From Armatimonadota bacterium (lineage in GTDB: Bacteria > Armatimonadota > UBA10988 > DTZQ01): DNA of 11,374 nt. This document shows positions 4,768-11,173 of the stretch, piece by piece. The position numbers and the translations under genes were made by a program. Location: contig DTZQ01000236.1 of NCBI GenBank assembly GCA_012961305.1, positions 1 through 11,374 on the forward strand. Reading direction: 5' to 3'. The notes under the pieces were generated by a model. It made no database searches, was not told where the DNA came from, and worked only from the letters and a program-made list of their open reading frames with translations. The first letter of the stretch is position 1, and every line of letters begins with the position of its first letter.

Positions 4768-7395
4768 TCACTTCTCCCACGGCCGCGGGCCCAGCCAATA
4801 GGGGGGCACCTCATAGTTCTCCCCCCGCCAATCGCCTTCGATATAGTAGCGGTTGCGCAGCACCGCCCGGGCCAATTTGCGGATTCCCTCGGCCAGTTCA
4901 ATGAGTTCCGGCTGCCTCACCGCTGCCCAGCCAGCACGGTCTCGCAGTTCCTTGGCCAGCCGGCGGTAGGTTCTGAGCATCTCCTCCCGCGGGCCCACCA
5001 CCTCGCGGATGTTCCGGGAGAGGGCTTCAAATCGCGACCGGTTGTCCGGCGATTCCGCAGCGGTCAGTTGCTTTATCTGACGGCAGTACGCTGCTACTTC
5101 CGCTGCCCTTTTTAGTCGCCCTTGCTGCTGTCCAAGTTCCGCCAACTGCTGCCGAATTGGCGCAATGCCCTCCGTGAACTTCGCCGCCGTAGGGGCCTCC
5201 CTCGAGGCCGTTTGGCATAACCGCTCAACCTTCGCCGCGAAGTCCCGATACTCGCCAAGCCGCTGGTCCAGGCCCTCGATGAATGGCTGAAGGTCATCGC
5301 AGAGGTGCCCGACGTACACCCTCTCCTGCACCTCCAACCTCCGATTGAACAGATACCGCAGGGATTCGATGGTTCGGGGCAGGTCAGACCAGGTAGTCCA
5401 GCCAGCCGCCGTGCGGTAGGCCGTGAGGCCTTCCTCATCCAGGATTTCGCGGCCCGGTTTCAGGCCCAGGGCGTCGTATATCAGGTCAAGGGGCGTCAAC
5501 GTGTCCAGAGGTGTATTTTCCGTCCGGCCATAGAGGTATATGAGGGCCAAATCCACGTTGGCCGCGAAGTCCTCGCCCTTCTGGAGAAAGGCCCTCTTGC
5601 CGTCGAAGCAGGCGGAGGGTTTCTCCGCGAACATGTTGGAATAGTGTTTGCCCTCTCCCCGCACCGCGAGCCGCCAGGTGGCCGAGAAAGGCTTCTCCCA
5701 GCGGAACTTCACTCGCTCCTCCCGGCGGGGCGGGGAGAAACGCTCCTCGTACCAGATGCGGTCGCCTGCGAGGAGGGCGAGGAAAAGGCTCCGCCGGGCG
5801 AAGGAAAGGGTCAGGTGGGGGAAGTAGTCCTCCTGGGGCGGGCCCAGTTCCGCCCTCTGCCGCGCGGCGGGGCAGACCAGCAGTAGCATTCGGTCCCCAG
5901 CCCTTAGGAAGCCCAAAAGGAGCGGTTCCGAGGGGAGGGTACAGCGGGCGTTGGGATAGGCGTGGGGGTCTAAGACCAGGTCGTTGGCAAACCTATCGGG
6001 AACGACCAGAAAATGCAGCCGGGCGCGGAGGCGGAGTCTCTCGGCCCCCCACAGGGGCCGTACTTCTATTAGAGGCCGGGAGCCGAAAATCCGCCAGGCG
6101 GTTCTGACCACCTGCCCACTGGCGGAACGAGACGCCAGTTCCACCACCGCCTCTTCCCCGCCATACCGCAGGACGCGGAGTGCTTCCACTTGTTTGGCCT
6201 CCTCCTGCTCCGCGAGGGGAATTAACCCCACGCCGGCGGCCCGTTTGGTGAGCGGCTTCGCCAGCAGCAGGGCACTCACTTCCTTCCCGCAGAGCAGAAA
6301 AACGGCCCACTCGTTCTCGATGACCACTCCACCCTGCAAGCGGTGGGGTTCCTTCAGTCCCACGGGCAGGGGCTTCCAGCCTTTCTTCTCCCTGAGGAAC
6401 GCCTCCCAGTCCGCGGGGAGGGCCGGGAGAAATTGCCCCGTGTCCCACACGGCCAGACGGGGAGCGGGCCAAAGGACGGAGGCAGCCGGGGCAGTCCGGA
6501 GACCCTCCTCCGGCCCCCAGTCCGGATTGAGCACGGAGAGCGCGTTCCGTTTGGGAATCGGCACCGTTTGGGAGCCGTCGGCGCTGGTCACGCAAATCCG
6601 CCACGGCCCCTTCAGACTGGGCCCCTGGCTGTAAGCGATGGCTGTCCCGTCGGGGGCCCACACGGGGAAACGCTGGATTCCACCGGCCGTGGTCAACTGA
6701 CGAGCGTGTTTTCCCTCGGCATCCATCACCCAGAGGTGGGCTCCCCGCTGGTAGGCGATTCTCTTTCCTTCGGGCGACCAGCGGGGCGCGCTGAGGGTCT
6801 CTGCCCTTACCAGACATTTGGCCTCTCGGCGGCCGCGGGTCAGCACAAAGAGCCCCTCCTGGCCTTCAACTTCGGCTACGAAGAGGATTTTCTGCCCCTC
6901 CGGGGAACAGGCAGGAAAGGAGCAGGAGTCCCAGCCGGGCGGACTGAGGACTCTCTCCTGACCGGTGGCTAACACCCGTTCCACAATCCGTCCTTCCCGC
7001 CGAAGGACGATGCGGGTGCCATCTGGGAACCAGTCGCCCTGGTCGCCATCGCAAACTCGTTTCTGGTTCTTCCCCTGCCGGTCCATTATCCAGACTCCGA
7101 CCCTCCCGCCGCGGGTGGAGTTGAACAGAATCCTCTGGCCATCGGGGGAGAAACGGGGGCTCACCTCCGGCCCGTAGAGGTAACTTAGTCGGCGGAGGTC
7201 TTTCCCCTGCAGGTCGGTCAGGAAAGTGCCCAACAGCGTCCGGTACTGCTTACAGACCACGAAGTTGCCCCGCAGCCGCCGATACTCCATCTCCCCGCCC
7301 AAAACGAAATCCTCGCCTCCCCGGACAGTCCCTATCTGGGGGGACAGGAGGAGGATACTGATGAGGAAACCGAGACCGCACCTCTGCTTGTTCAC
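4768..7395 (-). CDS. Large secreted three-module protein: TolB-like propeller, M domain, C-terminal helical domain
   Basis: The 875-residue protein starts at GTG 7395, with GGAGGAG about five bases upstream and a good promoter just beyond. Residues 1-26 form a signal peptide without a lipobox, so a soluble periplasmic or exported protein is likely. Residues about 55-295 are a TolB-like propeller, with motifs FSPDG (82-86), FPDG (123-126), SPEG (164-167), WSPEG (206-210), APDG (247-250) and NPDW (290-293). The M domain spans about 315-575, beginning RLAVWDTGQ (the 596-residue protein has TRVWDTGE) and carrying the PD-x-F-x-x-D-x-V-x-DP signature at 466-477. CFDGKRAFL (596-604), TPLDLIYDALG and VGHLCDD (695-701) follow. 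Helices fill about 705-855, ending ARAVLRNRYYIEGDW, plus a 20-residue extension missing from the paralogues. It is the full-length member of the local family. Propellers suggest protein binding; no enzyme motif was found, and the whole-protein function is unknown. Confidence 0.9.
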   Translation of the reverse strand: MNKQRCGLGFLISILLLSPQIGTVRGGEDFVLGGEMEYRRLRGNFVVCKQYRTLLGTFLTDLQGKDLRRLSYLYGPEVSPRFSPDGQRILFNSTRGGRVGVWIMDRQGKNQKRVCDGDQGDWFPDGTRIVLRREGRIVERVLATGQERVLSPPGWDSCSFPACSPEGQKILFVAEVEGQEGLFVLTRGRREAKCLVRAETLSAPRWSPEGKRIAYQRGAHLWVMDAEGKHARQLTTAGGIQRFPVWAPDGTAIAYSQGPSLKGPWRICVTSADGSQTVPIPKRNALSVLNPDWGPEEGLRTAPAASVLWPAPRLAVWDTGQFLPALPADWEAFLREKKGWKPLPVGLKEPHRLQGGVVIENEWAVFLLCGKEVSALLLAKPLTKRAAGVGLIPLAEQEEAKQVEALRVLRYGGEEAVVELASRSASGQVVRTAWRIFGSRPLIEVRPLWGAERLRLRARLHFLVVPDRFANDLVLDPHAYPNARCTLPSEPLLLGFLRAGDRMLLLVCPAARQRAELGPPQEDYFPHLTLSFARRSLFLALLAGDRIWYEERFSPPRREERVKFRWEKPFSATWRLAVRGEGKHYSNMFAEKPSACFDGKRAFLQKGEDFAANVDLALIYLYGRTENTPLDTLTPLDLIYDALGLKPGREILDEEGLTAYRTAAGWTTWSDLPRTIESLRYLFNRRLEVQERVYVGHLCDDLQPFIEGLDQRLGEYRDFAAKVERLCQTASREAPTAAKFTEGIAPIRQQLAELGQQQGRLKRAAEVAAYCRQIKQLTAAESPDNRSRFEALSRNIREVVGPREEMLRTYRRLAKELRDRAGWAAVRQPELIELAEGIRKLARAVLRNRYYIEGDWRGENYEVPPYWLGPRPWEK

Positions 7396-7447
7396 ACTTT
7401 CTCCTCCGCGTGCTCCAAGTGGGCAATGGAGCCGTAAAGCCAGATTT

Positions 7448-7477
7448 ATTGTACCCGCTTCGGGGAGCGTTTGTCAA
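7448..7477 (-). promoter_or_regulatory. Sigma-70-type promoter for the 875-residue gene and downstream genes
   Basis: Reading the minus strand, TTGACA (7477-7472) is separated by 18 bases from TACAAT (7453-7448). Transcription would begin near 7441, giving a leader of about 45 bases before GTG 7395. The spacer contains CGCT...AGCG, a small inverted repeat that could bind a regulator or mean nothing. A 5-base-stem hairpin (CAGGC/GCCTG, 7479-7493) sits just upstream, between the acyltransferase stop and the -35 box. The site separates the biosynthetic operon from the secreted-protein operon. Confidence 0.8.
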
Positions 7478-7496
7478 GCAGGCAGCGAGCCTGTGC

Positions 7497-8231
7497 CTAC
7501 CGAGACCGTTGTACCTTTGCCGGAGAGCCGAAGGCAACCACGAACTCCGGCAGCGATTCCAGCACCAGCGCGTTGGCGCCCACTACGGTGTCGCGGCCGA
7601 TGGTCACGCCGTCCAAGACCGTCACCCGTGCGCCCAGCCAGACGTTGTCCTCGATGGTAATGCCCCCCTTGGTGAGGGAGGGCTGCTGAATGATGGGCAT
7701 GTCCGTCCGGGAGAAATCATGGTGGCCGCCGCCGACGAGATAGCAGTAAGCGGCCATCAGCACGTTCCTCCCAATCTTCACCGGACTCTCGGCGTGGATG
7801 AGGCAGTTCGTACCCAGGTTGCTGTTGTCTCCGATGGCGATGGAGCCGCCCTTGCAACTGAGGATGGTGTTGCGACTGAGGATGACGTTGTCGCCCAAGG
7901 TGATGCCCTCTTCTCCTTCCCCTTTGGCGTCCAAGACACAGTTGTCGTCAATGATAACGTGGTTGCCCAGTGCGATTTTGTGCGGATGACGCAGGGTGAG
8001 GTTCCGGCCGAAGACCACCCCCCGGCCCACGCGGCCCAGGAGCCGCGGGTAAAGGAACCTCCGCAGGGCAAAACCCAACGCCCCCGGAACCCCGTTGCAG
8101 AGCAACATAATCAACTCGTACTTCAGCAGCGCCAACAGGCCCGGCCGGCCGATGACCAATTCCTGATATTTCCGCAGGGCGGAGACCTTCTCCGTGGTCA
8201 AGGCTGCCTGTAACTCAGTTTTCGCCTCCAT
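7497..8231 (-). CDS. Acyltransferase with left-handed beta-helix (hexapeptide repeat) domain
   Basis: I chose ATG 8231 (244 residues) because the longer open frame reaches back into the epimerase gene; upstream of ATG are GGAG and AGAGG. Residues 1-65 are helical with a hydrophobic patch (LLALLKYELIMLLC) that may bind the membrane. About 70-235 is a hexapeptide left-handed helix with repeats such as IALGNHVIIDDN, ITLGDNVILSRN, IAIGDNSNLGTN, VKIGRNVLMAAY, ITIEDNVWLGAR and VTIGRDTVVGAN. The family's histidine-bearing loop is GGGHHDFSRTDMPI at 167-180 (H170 or H171 likely catalytic), and the protein ends GSPAKVQR, the usual trimer-forming tail. Such enzymes move acetyl or other acyl groups from CoA (or ACP) to sugars and similar acceptors, as trimers. 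It lies 26 bases after the epimerase gene and ends that operon. The acceptor is unknown. Confidence 0.9.
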   Translation of the reverse strand: MEAKTELQAALTTEKVSALRKYQELVIGRPGLLALLKYELIMLLCNGVPGALGFALRRFLYPRLLGRVGRGVVFGRNLTLRHPHKIALGNHVIIDDNCVLDAKGEGEEGITLGDNVILSRNTILSCKGGSIAIGDNSNLGTNCLIHAESPVKIGRNVLMAAYCYLVGGGHHDFSRTDMPIIQQPSLTKGGITIEDNVWLGARVTVLDGVTIGRDTVVGANALVLESLPEFVVAFGSPAKVQRSR

Positions 8232-8257
8232 GCCTCTAACTCCTGCTCCGGCGGCTC

Positions 8258-9247
8258 TCAGGGAATCCATCCCTGCTCCCGATACCAAGCCGCCGTTTTG
8301 CGCACCCCCGTTTCCAAATCGGTCGCCGGCGCGTAGCCCAACTCCCGCCTGGCCTTGGAGATGTCGAAGGCGCGGTGATGGCGGAAGAAGTTGACCCGGC
8401 GGCGATGAAGCGGCGGCTCCAGGCCCAGAGGTCGGCATACCGCCTCACAGAGCGCTCCCGCCAGCCAGAGCGGCGCCACTGGCAGGTGCCCTTCGGGCAG
8501 AGGCACGCCCAAAGCCCGGGCGATGGTTCGTACGAACTCGTTCAGCGTAACCGCCCTTTCGCCGGCGAGGATGTAGGTCCCTCCCAGGGCCTCCGGTCTC
8601 GTTCCGCACAGCATCAACCCCTCAATGAAATCGTCAATGTAGGTGAGATGGTACAGCACTTCCCCGCTTCCGAACATGACGAACCGGCGGTGGTAGATTA
8701 GGCGATACAGTTTCAGGAAGCGGGTGTCTCCCGGGCCGTAGAGGCCCGCGGGCCTCACCACTACGCCGGGCAGGCCCTCCTGAGTGAAAAACCGCCGGGC
8801 AATTTTTTCCGCCTCGCATTTGGTCCTCTGGTAAATGTCGCCGGGTCGGTAGGGAGCCGTCTCATCGGCGGGCGGATGTTCAATGGCTCCGTGCACTCCG
8901 ACCGTGCTGCAGTGGACGACCCGTTCCACTCTGTATTTGCGGGCCGCTGCCAGAACGTTGCGCGTCCCTTCCACGTTGACCTCCCAGGGAACCCTGGCCG
9001 GTAGGCTCGTCCGGCGGAAAACAGCCGCCAGATGATAGACAATGGCGACCCCTCTGACCGCCTCCTCCACCGATGCCCCGTCCGTTACATCACCAAGTGC
9101 GATTTCAGTCCCCAGGTCCCGAAGGTCTTGCCAATCACTTCCCGGGCGCACTAAGGCCCTGACCTGATAGCCCTCCCTCAGGAGTCGCCGACACAGGTGT
9201 CCGCCCGCGAAGCCCGTGGCGCCCGTGACCAGAGTTTTTTCGCCCAT
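8258..9247 (-). CDS. Extended SDR, NAD(P)-dependent sugar epimerase/dehydratase/reductase
   Basis: The start is ATG 9247 (MGEKTLVTGATGFAGG, 329 residues): it places the first beta strand and nucleotide-binding loop at the N-terminus as in the family, although its RBS is weak; the frame's longer start at 9313 only adds an unrelated head inside the radical SAM gene. Visible landmarks are the Rossmann loop TGATGFAG (8-15), LGDVTD (51-56), YHLAAV (71-76), CSTVG with S114, the catalytic pair Y139 and K143 in YQRTK, RPAGLYGPGD (165-174) and YIDDFIEGLML (203-213). These mark an atypical/extended SDR close to the dihydroflavonol-reductase, 3-beta-HSD and HpnA-like branch, which act on sugars, sterol-like or lipid substrates. 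It overlaps the upstream radical SAM gene by 70 bases, so translation is probably coupled. The exact substrate and reaction cannot be assigned. Confidence 0.92.
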   Translation of the reverse strand: MGEKTLVTGATGFAGGHLCRRLLREGYQVRALVRPGSDWQDLRDLGTEIALGDVTDGASVEEAVRGVAIVYHLAAVFRRTSLPARVPWEVNVEGTRNVLAAARKYRVERVVHCSTVGVHGAIEHPPADETAPYRPGDIYQRTKCEAEKIARRFFTQEGLPGVVVRPAGLYGPGDTRFLKLYRLIYHRRFVMFGSGEVLYHLTYIDDFIEGLMLCGTRPEALGGTYILAGERAVTLNEFVRTIARALGVPLPEGHLPVAPLWLAGALCEAVCRPLGLEPPLHRRRVNFFRHHRAFDISKARRELGYAPATDLETGVRKTAAWYREQGWIP

Positions 9248-10686
9248 ATCAGGAACATAACCCCATATCGCCTCAGGTCCGCGAAGGAACGGAGGCTGCT
9301 GAGGACCCGCCATATCCTCCTTGGCCAGGAGAGCCTTTTCTGCAGGGAGGCGGCCCTCAACAGCAGTTCACACACTTGCGCCCAGGAGAGGTCGTCGCTG
9401 AGGTAAACCGGCGCCTGGCCTTGGATGGCCGGAAGGGTGAGGACTCTCTCGTCCTGCCGCGTCCAGGTGAAATCCGGCGGCAGTTTGCCCTCCGCGCGGG
9501 CCCGGCGCTCCCAAGCGGTGCCCGGATAAATGCGGGCGAGGGCGACGCTTATTTCCGCCCGGTCCCCGAGTTCCTCGATGACCCGCATGGTCTCCTGGGC
9601 CTCGGCCCAGGTTTCGGTGGGATGGCCGAAGATGAAGAAAGGGTTGGGCCTGACGCCGAATTCGTGGCACCAAGCGATGACTTGGTAGGCGTGCTCCAGG
9701 GCGAAAGGCTTGTTGATGACCTCTCGACAAATCCGCTCCGAGGCGGACTCAACGCCGAAGCCCAGGTAAAAGAGCCCGGCCTCTGCCATCTTGGCCAGGA
9801 GCCGTTTGGTCAGGCCCGGCAGGGCGACCTCGCAATACCAGTGGACGTCGAGTTTCCTCTCCAGTAGCAGGTCACAGATGGCCTCCGTCCTTTGCGGGTG
9901 ATAATTGAAGGTATCGTCGCAGAACCAGAGGGCCTGTGCCCCGTAATGTTCCCTCAAGTGTTCAATTTCAGCCACCACCTTTGCCGGCGTTCGCCCTCTC
10001 ACCCGCCGGCCCCAATTGCCGGGGGTAGCACAAAACGCACAGTTGAACGGACAACCGCGGCTGGTCATCAAATTCGCCGCCGGCTGCAACCCCTGCCCCG
10101 GCACTTCCAACTGGAAATGGTACTTCTCCCAGGGCACCAGATGTCGCGCTGGAAGCGGAAGGGCGTTCAAATCAACGAACTTCTGGCGGGAAGGGTTCGA
10201 GACGACCTCCTCACCCCGGCGGAAGGTCAGGCCCGCGATGCTCCTTAAGTCCCCCCGGGCCTCCAGGGCCTTGACCAGTTCCAACATTGTCCTTTCTCCC
10301 TCCCCGCTGACTACCCCATCAACCTCGGGGAGGTGGGCTAAGGTATCCTCGGCTGTGCCGCGGCAATGGGGCCCGCCCAGCACCACGAAGGTCGCCGGAT
10401 GGGCCGCCTTGGCCACTTTGGCCAGGCGGAAGGAGAGGAAACGATTTTCGGTAGTGGTGGTGATGCCCACTACGTCCGGCCGGTCGCTTTCGATTTTGCG
10501 GTAAATTTCCCGCCAGGAAAGCCCCAGAACGTGGCCTGGCACCACCTCCACCTCAGTCCCGTGCTGCTCCAAAACTGCCGCTAAGTAGAGCACCCCCAGG
10601 GCGGGCATCAGCGTTCCCCGAGACCACCTCTCGGCCAAATATCCGCCTGGCGGCACGAACAGCATGACCTTTATATTTCGTCCCAT
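9178..10686 (-). CDS. B12-binding-domain radical SAM protein (class B type)
   Basis: The chosen start is ATG 10686 (MGRNIKVMLFVPPGGY, 502 residues), since B12-type radical SAM proteins begin with such a KVLLVNPP-like strand. GGAG lies unusually close, two bases upstream. The open frame continues to a TTG at 10725 that has no RBS. Residues 1-140 form a cobalamin-binding-like Rossmann domain with PDVVGIT, VVLGGPH and SGEGE; the classical DxHxxG loop is not intact (PGHVLG). The radical SAM core follows, with the [4Fe-4S] motif SRGCPFNCAFC (C212, C216, C219), then WFCDDTFNY, LGFGVESAS and FFIFGHPTET. The last 70 residues are basic and partly hydrophobic, perhaps membrane-associating. Members perform C-methylation, cyclisation or other radical reactions, for example BchE- and HpnJ-like enzymes. 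It is first in an operon with an SDR and an acyltransferase, suggesting lipid or natural-product tailoring. The substrate is unknown. Confidence 0.93.
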   Translation of the reverse strand: MGRNIKVMLFVPPGGYLAERWSRGTLMPALGVLYLAAVLEQHGTEVEVVPGHVLGLSWREIYRKIESDRPDVVGITTTTENRFLSFRLAKVAKAAHPATFVVLGGPHCRGTAEDTLAHLPEVDGVVSGEGERTMLELVKALEARGDLRSIAGLTFRRGEEVVSNPSRQKFVDLNALPLPARHLVPWEKYHFQLEVPGQGLQPAANLMTSRGCPFNCAFCATPGNWGRRVRGRTPAKVVAEIEHLREHYGAQALWFCDDTFNYHPQRTEAICDLLLERKLDVHWYCEVALPGLTKRLLAKMAEAGLFYLGFGVESASERICREVINKPFALEHAYQVIAWCHEFGVRPNPFFIFGHPTETWAEAQETMRVIEELGDRAEISVALARIYPGTAWERRARAEGKLPPDFTWTRQDERVLTLPAIQGQAPVYLSDDLSWAQVCELLLRAASLQKRLSWPRRIWRVLSSLRSFADLRRYGVMFLIWAKKLWSRAPRASRADTCVGDS

Positions 10687-10811
10687 TTCTCCGCCAATTG
10701 TTCCTGGGCACTTGTTTACCGCCAAGGGAGAGAAAATAGGTTGAAATGACCGGAAGCCAGCAGTGACCTTGCAATCCCCTTACTTCTCCCTTCTTCCCGC
10801 TAATTTGCTCC

Positions 10812-10840
10812 ATTATACCACCAAACGTTTCATCGGTCAA
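10812..10840 (-). promoter_or_regulatory. Sigma-70-type promoter of the radical SAM/SDR/acyltransferase operon
   Basis: On the minus strand TTGACC (10840-10835) and a perfect TATAAT (10817-10812) are 17 bases apart. Transcription should start near 10805, leaving a leader of about 118 bases before ATG 10686. The leader begins with a purine-rich run (10775-10800) holding several GGGAG-like segments; no known riboswitch motif, including a B12 box, was seen in it. Confidence 0.8.
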
Positions 10841-10875
10841 CGTGGTTTGTAAGTTTGGTCGCATCCTACCCCTCT

Positions 10876-11022
10876 CTATTCCTTCTTCCCATCCGGGGTC
10901 TGGTAGGCCGTGGCCAGCAAACGCTGTTTGCAGTCAGTTGGTTTCTTTTTGCTTGAAGGGGAAAGGGCGGCAAAAGAGTTGGCGAAAATTTTTGGCTCTT
11001 CGCCATAAATTGTGATAAAAGG
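10876..11022 (-). pseudogene. Possible minus-strand gene remnant (48-residue tail, no start)
   Basis: A minus-strand frame is open from just after TGA (11023-11025) to TAG (10876-10878) and reads like a real C-terminus: YGEEPKIFANSFAAL, a lysine-rich link, then CKQRLLATAYQTPDGKKE. It has no ATG, GTG or TTG with an RBS at its head, and it overlaps the region upstream of plus-strand promoters. It ends 35 bases before the -35 box of the radical SAM operon, where the tail of an upstream gene might once have lain. It may equally be chance. No family was recognised. Confidence 0.18.
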
Positions 11023-11028
11023 TCAAGT

Positions 11029-11057
11029 TTGAAAAGCAACTGGAAACCGCCTATACT
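11029..11057 (+). promoter_or_regulatory. Candidate plus-strand sigma-70 promoter (upstream one)
   Basis: TTGAAA (11029-11034) and TATACT (11052-11057) are separated by exactly 17 bases. Upstream is a 6-base inverted repeat, GGCGAA (10981-10986) and TTCGCC (10999-11004), which could be an operator. The surrounding DNA is visibly more A/T-rich than the genes. It would read toward the right window edge, in tandem with the stronger promoter at 11108-11136. Confidence 0.5.
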
Positions 11058-11106
11058 CTCTTCAGGTCACAAAACCAAAACCTTCGAGAGCCTTTTTCAG
11101 AAAGGT

Positions 11107-11173
11107 CTTGACGGTTCCGAAAAAAGGTGATATAATAGGGAGGTCTCGGACTTGAGGGTTCCGAACAAAGGTG
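11107..11173 (+). repeat. Direct repeat of a promoter segment, 44-base period
   Basis: CTTGACGGTTCCGAAAAAAG at 11107 recurs as CTTGAGGGTTCCGAACAAAG at 11151, each followed by GTG; only two differences occur over 23 bases. The first copy contains the -35 box and spacer of the 11108-11136 promoter. The second copy has CCATCG where the first has TATAAT, so it lacks a -10 box. It could be a partial duplication or a repeated protein-binding site flanking the transcription start. Confidence 0.6.
11108..11136 (+). promoter_or_regulatory. Strong plus-strand sigma-70 promoter
   Basis: TTGACG (11108-11113), a 17-base spacer and a perfect TATAAT (11131-11136) make this the best plus-strand promoter in the window. 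Transcription would begin around 11142-11144. A GGGAGG sits at 11138-11143, too close to the start site to act as an RBS for this transcript. It diverges from the radical SAM promoter at 10812-10840. Confidence 0.75.

Noticed and set aside
5993..6817. 274-codon minus-strand frame inside the 875-residue gene
   Set aside because: Shifted frame of the propeller/M region, G/R/P-rich, no RBS; the main frame is intact across it.
7479..7493. Hairpin CAGGC/GCCTG after the acyltransferase stop as an intrinsic terminator
   Set aside because: Stem of only five pairs and no U-tract follows; it also abuts the -35 box.
10687..10811. Cobalamin riboswitch before the B12 radical SAM gene
   Set aside because: No B12-box-like core was seen in the leader; the gene uses cobalamin but shows no sign of such control.
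10553..10864. 103-codon minus-strand frame starting above the operon promoter
   Set aside because: Its start lies upstream of the -10 box and its 3' part overlaps the radical SAM gene in another frame; no RBS or family.
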